Program-made: the position numbers and the translations under genes | The notes under the pieces: generated by a model | Databases searched by the model: none | Seen by the model: only the letters and a program-made list of their open reading frames with translations | Told to the model about the DNA's origin: nothing | Shown: positions 17,145-24,818 of the stretch, piece after piece | How the letters are laid out: every line of letters starts with the position of its first letter | How positions within the stretch are numbered: position 1 is the stretch's first letter | Source: DAITQM01 sp039794245 | GTDB lineage: Bacteria; Pseudomonadota; Gammaproteobacteria; Xanthomonadales; Wenzhouxiangellaceae | Length of the DNA: 26,820 bases | Reading direction: 5' to 3' | Assembly (NCBI GenBank): GCA_039794245.1 | Contig: JBDIVS010000028.1 | Coordinates: 1-26,820 of the forward strand

Positions 17145-17506
17145 TCAATGAGCTCCATGCAGTCTCCGAAGATCGTCCAGGAACTCCGACGCCGGCCCAC
17201 CGCTCATTACAAGCAGATGATCCTGTGCGCGCGTACAGGCCACATACAACAGATGCCGTTCCGTGTTGTAGACCTCTTCCAGATCCGAGTCACCTGCCAC
17301 GGCCTCGATGCGCGAGATCAATGGGGTAATCTCATTATCACAGGCCATGACCGCCACGGCCCGAAACTCCAATCCCTTAGCGAGATGCATGGTGCTGATC
17401 GAGACGTGGCCGTGGGTGGTCTCGACGTACTCGTCGAGCACCTTGAACGGCGATCCGGCTTTCGTGACTGCTTGGCGGGCGCGGTCCAGTTCGTCGTCTG
17501 AGCGGA
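17145..17506 (-). pseudogene. C-terminal fragment of a second UvrD/Rep-type helicase
   Basis: The frame reads YVRSDDELDRARQAV, FKVLDEYVETTHGHVS, then SF1 helicase motif V (STMHLAKGLEFRAVAV), TERHLLYVACTRAQDHLLV (motif VI) and ends PASEFLDDLR. This is the last 120 or so codons of a UvrD-like protein; everything upstream, including Walker A and B, is missing. Homology stops at about 17506, exactly where the oriIS-like end of the ISCR-like element begins, and a stop codon appears in frame just beyond. An internal ATG (17441) could start a 98-residue peptide, but I see no reason to believe it functions. It ends 21 bp before the RecQ-UvrD fusion on the same strand, so the two probably formed an operon. 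Confidence 0.85.
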
Positions 17507-17526
17507 CGTATAGGAAGAATAAACGC
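17507..17526 (-). other. oriIS-like terminus, outer copy
   Basis: The minus strand reads GCGTTTATTCTTCCTATACG, close to the GCGTTTGAACTTCCTATACGG that I recall as the oriIS of several ISCR elements. It forms the junction with the disrupted uvrD fragment. Rolling-circle transposition of this family initiates at oriIS, downstream of the transposase gene, as here. Confidence 0.65.
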
Positions 17527-17672
17527 CCTTTTCACGCAAGTCCAACAGCTTCTGACTGCTGTTGAGTCTCTCGGCAACCATGCGATGCACCCCGAATCCG
17601 GCTGACAGGGAGCCAGCAACGCTGAAAACTTACCCTCCACTTTCCACAAGCGGCTCCATGTCCGACATCCAA

Positions 17673-17692
17673 CGTATAGGAAGAATAAACGC
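17673..17692 (-). other. oriIS-like terminus, inner copy
   Basis: This is the same 20-nt sequence as the outer terminus, 166 bp away and about 215 bp beyond the 3' end of the transposase remnant, a typical transposase-to-oriIS distance for ISCR elements as far as I know. Two termini in tandem suggest repeated or aborted rolling-circle events, or replication slippage. Confidence 0.65.
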
Positions 17693-17905
17693 CCTTTTCA
17701 CGCAAGTCAACAGCTTCTGACTGCTGTTGAGTCTCTCGGCAACCATGCGATGCACCCCGAATCCGGCTGACACGGAGCCAGCAACGCTGAAAACTGACCC
17801 TCCACTTTCCACAAGCGGCTCCATGTCCGACATCCAGCACGGCGAATCCCTGCCGCGGTGGCGTGAGCGCAGCATCCTGGTTGGAACGGTTGATTTTCGG
17901 GCTCG

Positions 17906-18451
17906 TCAGTCAAACAGCCCATGGGGCAGGCCAACGGGTGGCGCCCGGCTTTCGGGTAGCACCCTGGGCCCGCCGGTTTCGGCTTTGTGCTTCAGATGAT
18001 CGAGGATCTGCTTGATCACCGCCGGTTCTTCAATGCAAGCCATCACCTTCACAGCACCCCCGCATGCCTGGCAGGTCTCGATGGCGAGGTTGAAGACACG
18101 CTTGAGCCGCTGCGCCCACGTCATCGACGCTCGCCGTTCGGCGGGCGTTGGCGGCTCATCGGATGCCCTGGCACTGTTACCCTTGCCCCGCTTTGACGGC
18201 GTGACCAACGCCCGATGCTTACTGTTGGGCGCAAATACTCCATGAAACCGGGTCCCGTCGGAGCGATTAAGGTACACGCCATCCAGGAACAGCATGTGAA
18301 AGTGAATGTTGAGGTTGAGCGCACTGCCGAAGCGCTGGATCAGGGTGGCCGCGCCGGTCTGGGCTCTCTTTTTTGTGAAGCCCGCTTGCTTGATCAGGTG
18401 TGTGGCGATGACGCCGTAGACGATACCCAGCACGTTGAAAATCAAGTTCAT
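17906..18451 (-). pseudogene. ISCR/IS91-family Y2 transposase, 5'-truncated with internal deletion
   Basis: The 181-residue frame begins within the transposase (GIVYGVIATHLIKQAGF) and contains the HUH motif in LNLNIHFHMLFLDGVY. It then jumps from YLNRSDGT straight to RFHGVFAPNSKHRALVTP, which in full ISCR transposases lie roughly 190 residues apart. The missing segment holds the catalytic tyrosines. The tail is standard: MTWAQRLKRVF, ETCQACGGAVKV, IEEPAVIKQILDHLKHKAE, LPESRAPPVGLP and final GLFD. The N-terminal 190 or so residues, including the zinc-binding domain, are gone at about 18440-18451. The protein cannot be an active transposase. The frame stays open across the deletion, so it is an in-frame loss. 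Confidence 0.85.
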
Positions 18452-18463
18452 GCATGGTAGGAT
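18435..18463 (+). promoter_or_regulatory. Possible promoter at the ISCR/efflux junction
   Basis: TTGAAA (18435-18440), a 17-bp gap and TAGGAT (18458-18463) resemble a sigma-70 promoter, with the -35 inside the transposase remnant. The -10 matches consensus in only four of six positions, and GGTAGGA (18456-18462) may instead serve as the ribosome binding site of the next gene. No metal-responsive MerR-type dyad is evident. Confidence 0.3.
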
Positions 18464-18472
18464 TCTATCGCT

Positions 18473-18814
18473 ATGCGTCGAATCATCGCTAAGACACTCA
18501 TTTTCTTAGTCCTATTCGCGAACCTTGCCTGGGCCGCGGACATGGATGAGATCGGCATTGCGCATGATGCTGCAACGATATCCACATCCTCGATCGATGG
18601 GCCTAGCGGCGCGTCCGATGACGGTGGCATCGGTCATGATGGCGTGAAGAACGGCACCTGCGATCACTGCTGCCACGGCAGTGCGCATTACGTCGGCTTT
18701 ACCCCCGGGGCTGTTACCGCATTCCAGCACTGTGCCTCCGCCACGCTCACCTTGTGGCTGACCGCTCACTACTCCCGCGACACAGAACCACCTCTTCCAC
18801 CTCCCAATATCTGA
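18473..18814 (+). CDS. Small secreted Cys/His-rich protein, CzcI-like
   Basis: The 113-residue protein starts with a clear signal peptide (MRRIIAKTLIFLVLFANLAWA, cut after about residue 21). It has an acidic, His/Asp-rich middle and a compact CDHCCHGSAH cluster (C63, H65, C66, C67, H68, H72) that could bind a soft metal. It ends in a proline-rich tail. Its size, position as first gene before a czcCBA-type operon, and export signal resemble the CzcI-type small periplasmic proteins found in front of such pumps, where a regulatory or metal-sensing role has been proposed. Homology to CzcI itself is not certain. GGTAGGA at 18456-18462 is a suitable ribosome binding site. Confidence 0.7.
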   Translation: MRRIIAKTLIFLVLFANLAWAADMDEIGIAHDAATISTSSIDGPSGASDDGGIGHDGVKNGTCDHCCHGSAHYVGFTPGAVTAFQHCASATLTLWLTAHYSRDTEPPLPPPNI

Positions 18815-18895
18815 GTCTGCCTCGACCTGATAATACCGCGCGCTGCGTAGGCGTAGTGGCGTGGCCTTGATCTGTCGTTTGGAGACCTGGAATTC

Positions 18896-20182
18896 ATGAC
18901 TACACTGCGAATGCGGTGGCCGGTACTGCTCCGGCTACTGAGTACTATCCTGCTATTTGCTGCCGCGGGCATAACCGGGGCGCAAGCCAACTCCCCAACT
19001 GTCACGGCCTCGCCGGCGCTGAGGCAGCTGATTGGTAAAACGTTGGACAACAACCCCGGCGTCCAGGCGGCACGCGCCGCCGTGGAGGCTGCCGAGGCTC
19101 GGGTCCGTGGCGCGGACCGACCGCTCTACAATCCGGAGCTGGAAGTGGATGCGGAACAGGCCGAGACCCGTACCGGCACCCTCGGCCTGAGTCAGGCGAT
19201 CGACTGGGCGGACAAGCGCGGTGCGCGTATCGAGGTGGCGGGCGCCGAGCTCGACCGGGTGCGCGCGGAGTATGCCGCCGTCCGGCAGCAATTGGCAGGC
19301 GAACTGCTCGGGGCGCTGGGCCGCTATCACACTGCCGCGGACCTTCAGCGCCTGGCGCAGCAACGCCTGGAGCTGATGCAGCGCTTTCTCGATTTGGCGG
19401 AAAAACGCCGCCGGGCTGGCGACTTGAACCAGGTCGAACTGGATCTGGCGCGGCTCGCGCATGCCCAGGCCGCGTTGCAGTCATCACAAGGCGCTGCAGA
19501 CCTGGCAGAGGCGCAACAGGCCCTCGCCGCCGTCACCGGCGAGCCGCGTACGGATTGGCCCGCCTTGCCCGGGGAGTTGCCGGCGCTCGAAGACGTCGAT
19601 GTCGATACCCTGCTCACGAACCTGCCGGCAGTACGTGCTCAGCAGGCCCGCGTCGGTGCCACGCGGGCGACCGTTACACTGCGGACGCGCGAACGTCGGC
19701 CCGACCCCACCGTCAGTGTACGCGCCGGGCAGGAACGCGCTTTTCGTAACGGCAATGACGATACCTACGGCGTCGTTGGTCTGACCCTGAGTATCCCCCT
19801 GTACGTGCGTAATGACTTCCGCGCCGAGGTAGACACGGCCAATGCCGAGTTGCTTCAGGCCGAGCGCGAGGGACAGGACCTCTACCGCCGGGCGCGGGCG
19901 CAGCTGCTGTCTGCCGCCGACCGGTATCGGCTGAGCCGCAGCGCCTGGGAGGGGTGGCTGCGCACCGGCCAGGCCAGTCTCGGCAGCCAGGTGGAACTTC
20001 TGGAACGCATCTGGCGGGCCGGTGAGATGAGCACCGCCGACTACCTGGTGCAGCTGAACCAGACCCTCGAAACCCGTACCACGGCCCTGGAGGCGCAGGG
20101 TCGCCTGTGGACCGCCTGGGCCGACTGGCTGGTGGCCAGCGGCCAGGCCGACGCCTGGCTCGGTCAATCCGATGCGCGTTGA
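18896..20182 (+). CDS. czcC: TolC-family outer-membrane channel of the metal efflux pump (CzcC-like)
   Basis: The 428-residue protein has a signal peptide ending near residue 31 (GAQA), then long Ala/Glu/Arg-rich coiled-coil helices. The two-fold repeat of the TolC family is visible: LDNNPGVQAARAAVEAAEARVRG with NPELEVDAEQ, and VGLTLSIPLYVRNDFRAEVDTANAELLQAE in the second half. Such proteins form the trimeric outer-membrane duct of heavy-metal RND pumps. The order (channel, adaptor, RND pump) is that of czcCBA. A GGAG sequence precedes the ATG. Symbol assigned by family and context; the metal is unknown. Confidence 0.85.
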   Translation: MTTLRMRWPVLLRLLSTILLFAAAGITGAQANSPTVTASPALRQLIGKTLDNNPGVQAARAAVEAAEARVRGADRPLYNPELEVDAEQAETRTGTLGLSQAIDWADKRGARIEVAGAELDRVRAEYAAVRQQLAGELLGALGRYHTAADLQRLAQQRLELMQRFLDLAEKRRRAGDLNQVELDLARLAHAQAALQSSQGAADLAEAQQALAAVTGEPRTDWPALPGELPALEDVDVDTLLTNLPAVRAQQARVGATRATVTLRTRERRPDPTVSVRAGQERAFRNGNDDTYGVVGLTLSIPLYVRNDFRAEVDTANAELLQAEREGQDLYRRARAQLLSAADRYRLSRSAWEGWLRTGQASLGSQVELLERIWRAGEMSTADYLVQLNQTLETRTTALEAQGRLWTAWADWLVASGQADAWLGQSDAR

Positions 20183-20222
20183 ACCCGATGCTCACCGAAC
20201 ACGATTTCCGGAGATTTGAATC

Positions 20223-21395
20223 ATGAACACATCTGTTACACGAGGGTTGTTGCTGTGCCTCGCGCTCGCGGGCCAGGGTCTGCCAGTTCACACCGTACTG
20301 GCCGAGCAGGGCTACGCGGAGAACACGGCCGATGCCACATCGGACGCGCATGAACAGGAGGGTGAGCACGAAGAGGAAGGCGCGTTAAAAATGACCGCGG
20401 CCGAACGCGAGGCGCAGGGCATCCGCACCGCGCAGGTCGCGCCACGCGCGTTGGCCGATATCGTCACCGCGCCGGGCGAGGTGCGCATGAACGCCTACGC
20501 CTCGGCGCAGGTGACGCCGCGTATCGGCGCGCAGGTCGTCGCGCGCCACGCGCGCCTGGGCGAGACGGTCGCGAAAGATCAGCCGCTGGTCACGCTCTCC
20601 AGCGTCGAAATGGCCGAGGCCCAGGGCGCGCTCATCGAGGCCGACCGGGAGTGGGCCCGGGTGCACAAGCTCGGCCGCGAGGTCGTCTCCGATCAGCGCT
20701 ATGTCGCCGCGCAGGTGGCGCGCCAGCGGGCCTACGCCACGGTGCGCGCCTACGGCATGACGGACGCTCAGGTCGAGCGCCTGCTCGCCGACGGCGATGC
20801 CTCGCGCGCCACTGGTGCCTTCGAGCTGTTGAGCCCCCAGGCGGGCACGGTGATTCGCGACGACTTCGTGATCGGCGAGGTGGTCGAGGCGGGCCGGGTG
20901 CTGTTCGAGGTGAGCGACGAGTTGATCCTCTGGGTGGAGGCGCAACTGCGTCCGGAGCAGGCCGGCGGCATCGCCGTCGGCGTGCCCGCGCGCGTGAGCC
21001 GCGACGGCGCACACTGGCTCGTTGGCCGGGTTGTACAACTACACCACCGCATGGACGAAGGCACCCGCACCCAGGGCGTGCGCATCGCGGTGGCCAACCG
21101 TGGTGATGAACTGCACCCTGGCGAGTATGTCGATGTCGCCCTGCAAACGGCCGCGGCCAACGCGCGCATCGCTGTGCCGAAAGATGCGGTGCTGCTGATG
21201 CAGGGCGCGCCCACGGTGTTCAAGGTCGAGGGCGACGAACTGCACCCGCAGTCGGTAGAGACCGGTGTGACCCGCGGCGGCTGGACCGAGATCAAGGCCG
21301 GGCTCGTGGCCGGCGACGAGGTGGTTATTCAGGGCGCCTTCCTGCTCAAGTCGCTCGCCCTTAAATCACAGATGGGCGAAGGTCACGGCCACTAG
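20223..21395 (+). CDS. czcB: Periplasmic adaptor (membrane fusion) subunit of the metal efflux pump (CzcB-like)
   Basis: The 390-residue protein has a signal peptide to about residue 27 (TVLA) and a His/Glu-rich segment (SDAHEQEGEHEEEG, about 40-53). MTAAEREAQGI and the barrel/lipoyl halves follow: APGEVRMN, VTPRIGAQVVARHARLGETVAKDQPL, and later LLSPQAGTVIRDDFVIGEVVEAG. The alpha-hairpin lies between them. The last domain (IAVPKDAVLLMQGAPTVFKVEGD, GDEVVIQGAFLLKS) is typical of CusB/CzcB adaptors, and the C-terminal GEGHGH adds another metal-binding patch. It would link the RND pump to the TolC-like channel and may hand over metal ions. GGAG upstream of the ATG; 12 bp before the pump gene. Confidence 0.88.
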   Translation: MNTSVTRGLLLCLALAGQGLPVHTVLAEQGYAENTADATSDAHEQEGEHEEEGALKMTAAEREAQGIRTAQVAPRALADIVTAPGEVRMNAYASAQVTPRIGAQVVARHARLGETVAKDQPLVTLSSVEMAEAQGALIEADREWARVHKLGREVVSDQRYVAAQVARQRAYATVRAYGMTDAQVERLLADGDASRATGAFELLSPQAGTVIRDDFVIGEVVEAGRVLFEVSDELILWVEAQLRPEQAGGIAVGVPARVSRDGAHWLVGRVVQLHHRMDEGTRTQGVRIAVANRGDELHPGEYVDVALQTAAANARIAVPKDAVLLMQGAPTVFKVEGDELHPQSVETGVTRGGWTEIKAGLVAGDEVVIQGAFLLKSLALKSQMGEGHGH

Positions 21396-21407
21396 GAGAC
21401 GCATGCC

Positions 21408-24400
21408 ATGTTAAATACACTTGTCGAAGCGTCTTTGCGCTACAAATTTTTGGTGATCATCGCCTTCCTGGTGATCGGTTTTCTCAGCGCCCGGGCGGTG
21501 ACCACCGTACCGATCGATGCCTTCCCGGACGTGACGCCGGTGCAGGTCAACATCTACACCGAGTCGCCGGGGCTGGCGGCGGAGGACGTGGAGCAGCTGC
21601 TGACCTTCCCGGTGGAGTCCGGCATGGCCGGTCTGCCCGGGGTGACACAGATCCGGTCGGTGTCCTTGTTCGGCTTGTCGTATGTGGCCGTGTACTTCGA
21701 GGACGACATGGACATCTACTTCGCCCGCCGCCTGGTGATGGAGCGCCTGCAGGAGGTTGGGGATCGCATCCCGGAAGGCTACGGTACGCCGGAGATGGGA
21801 CCCAACTCGTCCGGTCTCGGCCAGGTGTTCTGGTACACCGTGGAACGTGCCGACGAGAAGCTGAACGCCGGATTGACCGGCATGGATCTGCGTACGATTC
21901 AGGACTGGACGGTGCGCCTGATCCTGCGCACCGCCCCGGGCGTGGACGACGTGATGTCCTGGGGCGGCCAGGAACGCCAGTACCAAGTGGTGATTGATCC
22001 GCTGCGGCTGATCAAGTACGGCCTCGACTACAAGACTGTGATGGAGGCCATTGAGGCCAACAACCGCCAGGTCGGCGGCCAGTACGTGAATCTGGGGCCC
22101 GAGCAGTACCTGGTGCGCGGCCTGGGGCTGGTGTCCGGCGAGCGCGACATCGGCAATATCATGCTCAAGGCGGTCGATGGCACCCCGGTCTACCTGCGCG
22201 ACGTGGCGACCATCGAACAGGCGCCAGGCCTGCGCTTCGGCGCGGTGACCCGCGACGGCAAGGAAGTGGTGCTGGGCATGGCGCTGTCGCGCATCGGCAC
22301 CAATGCCGCCGACGTGGTCGACGCCGTGAAGCAGAAGGTGGACATTGCCGCATCGGCCCTGCCGGAGGGGGTGGCGATCAAGCCGGTGTACGAACGCACC
22401 GAGCTGGTCAAGAAGGCGGTCAATACTGCCACCAACGCCCTCATCGAAGGCTCCATCCTGGTGGCCATCGTCTTGTTCCTGTTCCTGGGCGAGCTGCGTT
22501 CGGCCACCGTGGTGATCGCCGCCTTGCCCATGGCCATGCTCATCGCCTTCATTTTTATGGAGCAGGCAGGGTTGTCGGCCAACCTGATGTCGCTGGCAGG
22601 ACTCGCCATCGGTATCGGTATGATGGTGGACGGCGCGGTAGTGATGACCGAGAACGCTTTCCGCATCATGGCCGAGTGGCGCGAGAAGGGCGAGCCGGTC
22701 AACCGCACCGCGGCGGTGCTGAGCGCCGCGCGCGAGGTGGCCAACCCCATCGCCTTCGCGATACTCATCATCATCGTGGTGTTCCTGCCGCTGTTCAGCC
22801 TGCAGGGTCTGGAGGGCAAGCTGTTCAAGCCCATGGCCTTCAACATCAGCTTCGCCATGGCGGGCTCCTTGCTGCTGACCCTGACCCTGATCCCAGTGCT
22901 GGCGGCCCTCATCCTCAAACCCAAGGAGGAACGCGACACCCTGCTGGTGCGTTGGATCAAGCGCGGCTACCTGCCGTTGCTCGCCTGGTCGCTGGCCACC
23001 AAGAAGACGGTCGTCGTCAGCGCCGTGGTGCTGCTGGTTGGCAGTCTGGCGCTGTTCCCGCTGTTGGGCAAGGAGTTCATGCCCCAGCTCCAGGAGGGCT
23101 CCATCATGTGGCGGGTGACCTCCATCCCGTCCACCTCGCTGGACCAGTCCATCGAGATCTCCAAAAAGATCGAGGCGGCACTGGGCAAGTTCCCTGAAGT
23201 GGAGACCACCATCGCCATGATCGGCCGCGCCGAGAAAGGCGAGACCGCGGATGTGAACTACATGGAGATCTACACCGGTCTCAAGCCCAAGGATCAGCGC
23301 GAGCGTTCGGTCGAAGAACTGGCCGAGGCGATGCGCGAGAAACTAGAAGTGACGGTGCCCACGGCGGTGATCGCCTTCACCCAGCCGATCCAGATGCGCG
23401 TCGAGGAGCTGATCTCTGGCGTGCGCGCCACGCTGGCCGCCAAGCTCTATGGTGAGGACCTGGGCGAACTCGACCGGCTGAGTGGGCAAATCAAGAACGC
23501 GTTGGCGAAGGTGCCCGGGGTGGCCGACCTGTCGCTGGAGGCCAATATCGGCAAGCCGCAGATCCGCATCCAGGTCGATCGTGAGGCCCTGGCCCGTTAC
23601 GGGCTCAATGCCGACGACGTGCTCACCGTGGTGCGTACCGGCATCGGCAACCAGCCAGTCTCCACCCTGATCGACGGCGTCAAGCGCTTCGACATCACGG
23701 CGCGCATCCAGGATGCCTCCAAGGCCTCGGTGCAGGCGATCCGCGATATCCCGCTGCGCACGGCGAGCGGTGCCATCGTGCCGCTCGGCAAGGTGGCGGA
23801 GGTCACCACGGCGGAGGGCTATTCCTTTGTGCGCCGCGAGCAATTGCAGCGTTATGCGGTGATCCAGATGGACGTGCGTGGCCGCGATGTGGACGGCTTC
23901 GTCAAGGATGCCAACACTGCCATTGAACAGCAGGTGAAGCTGCCGCCCGGCTACTGGATCGAGTGGGGTGGAGCGTTCGAGAACCAGCAGCGCGCGCTCA
24001 CGCGGTTGTCGATCATCATGCCGTTGACCATCTTCTTCATCTTCGTGCTGCTGTACACGGCGTTCAACTCCATCAAGTACGCCACGTTGATCATCGCCAA
24101 CGTGCCCTTCGCCAGCATCGGCGGGCTGGTGGCCTTGTTCATCAGCGGCCAGTACCTGTCGGTGCCCTCGGCCATCGGTTTCATCGCGGTATTCGGTGTC
24201 GCCATGCTGAACGGTATCGTGCTGGTGAGTTTCATCAACGAGCAGTGCGAGAAGGGTCTCTCGGTCGCCGAAGCGGTACGTAAGGGCTGTGAACTCCGGT
24301 TGAGGCCGGTGATGATGACCGCCTCGGTTGCCATCCTCGGCCTCATTCCCATGCTGCTGTCCTCCGGCGTCGGCGCCGAGACCCAGCGGCCGCTGGCCTC

Positions 24401-24500
24401 GGTGGTGGTCGGTGGTTTGATTACTTCAACGCTGCTCACACTGGTATTGCTGCCAGTCATCTATGAATGGATGGAAACCCGAAAGGAGAAATCACAATGA
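21408..24500 (+). CDS. czcA: Heavy-metal RND efflux pump (CzcA/CusA family)
   Basis: This 1030-residue inner-membrane proton antiporter has the usual layout: an N-terminal TM helix (RYKFLVIIAFLVIGFL), the first periplasmic domain opening with VPIDAFPDVTPVQV, TM2-6, a second periplasmic domain, and TM7-12 ending near VLLPVIYEWME. In TM4 the sequence IGIGMMVDGAVVMTENAF carries D408 and E415, which align with the proton-relay D408 and E415 of CzcA. The CzcA D402 position is Gly402, so this is not a canonical Co/Zn/Cd (HME1) signature. The periplasmic PIQMRVEELISGVRATLAAKLYG is CzcA-like. The substrate cannot be fixed from the sequence. AGGAG precedes the ATG, and the stop overlaps the next start (ATGA). 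Confidence 0.93.
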   Translation: MLNTLVEASLRYKFLVIIAFLVIGFLSARAVTTVPIDAFPDVTPVQVNIYTESPGLAAEDVEQLLTFPVESGMAGLPGVTQIRSVSLFGLSYVAVYFEDDMDIYFARRLVMERLQEVGDRIPEGYGTPEMGPNSSGLGQVFWYTVERADEKLNAGLTGMDLRTIQDWTVRLILRTAPGVDDVMSWGGQERQYQVVIDPLRLIKYGLDYKTVMEAIEANNRQVGGQYVNLGPEQYLVRGLGLVSGERDIGNIMLKAVDGTPVYLRDVATIEQAPGLRFGAVTRDGKEVVLGMALSRIGTNAADVVDAVKQKVDIAASALPEGVAIKPVYERTELVKKAVNTATNALIEGSILVAIVLFLFLGELRSATVVIAALPMAMLIAFIFMEQAGLSANLMSLAGLAIGIGMMVDGAVVMTENAFRIMAEWREKGEPVNRTAAVLSAAREVANPIAFAILIIIVVFLPLFSLQGLEGKLFKPMAFNISFAMAGSLLLTLTLIPVLAALILKPKEERDTLLVRWIKRGYLPLLAWSLATKKTVVVSAVVLLVGSLALFPLLGKEFMPQLQEGSIMWRVTSIPSTSLDQSIEISKKIEAALGKFPEVETTIAMIGRAEKGETADVNYMEIYTGLKPKDQRERSVEELAEAMREKLEVTVPTAVIAFTQPIQMRVEELISGVRATLAAKLYGEDLGELDRLSGQIKNALAKVPGVADLSLEANIGKPQIRIQVDREALARYGLNADDVLTVVRTGIGNQPVSTLIDGVKRFDITARIQDASKASVQAIRDIPLRTASGAIVPLGKVAEVTTAEGYSFVRREQLQRYAVIQMDVRGRDVDGFVKDANTAIEQQVKLPPGYWIEWGGAFENQQRALTRLSIIMPLTIFFIFVLLYTAFNSIKYATLIIANVPFASIGGLVALFISGQYLSVPSAIGFIAVFGVAMLNGIVLVSFINEQCEKGLSVAEAVRKGCELRLRPVMMTASVAILGLIPMLLSSGVGAETQRPLASVVVGGLITSTLLTLVLLPVIYEWMETRKEKSQ

Positions 24501-24814
24501 AAGAGATCAAGGCCTTTATCCACCGCAACCGCGCCGCCGATGTGATCCGCGCCCTGAAGGGCGCGGGTTACGGCAACCTGTCGGTGGTCGACGTCAAGGG
24601 CATGTTGGCCGCACTCGATGAACGGGAGCGCGACTACTCCATCGAGCTGGGTGAGGAGACCATCACCGAGGTCAAGCTGGAGCTGGTCTGCGAGGACGAG
24701 CGCGTCGACGCAGTGGTACGGCTGATCCGGGAGAACGGCCGCACCGGCCAGCCGGAGGCGGGTTGGATCTACATCAGCGAGATCCAGGCGGCGTTGCCCA
24801 TCGCGGATCATTGA
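24497..24814 (+). CDS. PII-like protein coupled to the metal pump (PII-NG type)
   Basis: The 105-residue protein has the GlnB ferredoxin-like fold signature: MKEIKAFIHRNRAADVIRALKGAGYGNLSV, then ITEVKLELVCEDERVDAVVRLIRENGRTGQPEAGWIYIS, matching the PII B-loop/C-terminal region. The T-loop segment (about 35-52) lacks the uridylylated Tyr51 context of GlnB/GlnK. This fits the PII-NG group, described from genomics as encoded next to heavy-metal efflux operons; its ligand is unsettled as far as I know. The ATG at 24497 overlaps the pump stop and has a strong AAAGGAG (24482-24488); the longer frame from 24467 is inside the pump gene and unlikely. Confidence 0.88.
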   Translation: MKEIKAFIHRNRAADVIRALKGAGYGNLSVVDVKGMLAALDERERDYSIELGEETITEVKLELVCEDERVDAVVRLIRENGRTGQPEAGWIYISEIQAALPIADH

Positions 24815-24818
24815 GGCC

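Larger units (their letters stand above)
17506..17836. repeat. 166-bp tandem direct duplication at the ISCR-like end
   Basis: Unit 1 (17506-17671) and unit 2 (17672-17836) are nearly identical. The differences I see are one deleted C (near 17707), GACAGGG versus GACACGG, and AACTTAC versus AACTGAC. Each unit contains an oriIS-like terminus, a 7-bp hairpin CAACAGC/GCTGTTG (17543-17564 and 17708-17729) and the sequence leading back to the transposase remnant. Small open frames in the units simply repeat each other and are not genes. Confidence 0.93.
17507..18451 (-). mobile_element. Remnant ISCR/IS91-like rolling-circle element
   Basis: This spans the outer oriIS-like end to the point where transposase homology is lost. 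The oriIS side interrupts a uvrD-like helicase gene. The terIS side is missing, and 22 bp beyond the breakpoint the metal-efflux operon begins. ISCR elements can co-mobilise DNA lying upstream of their transposase when replication runs past terIS, which is exactly where the efflux genes are. Confidence 0.75.

Noticed and set aside
17506..17836. CRISPR-like array
   Set aside because: There are only two long units with no spacers and no cas genes.
17532..17934. Small minus-strand ORFs with repeated peptide segments
   Set aside because: The repetition just mirrors the 166-bp DNA duplication at the ISCR-like end; no protein family is recognisable.
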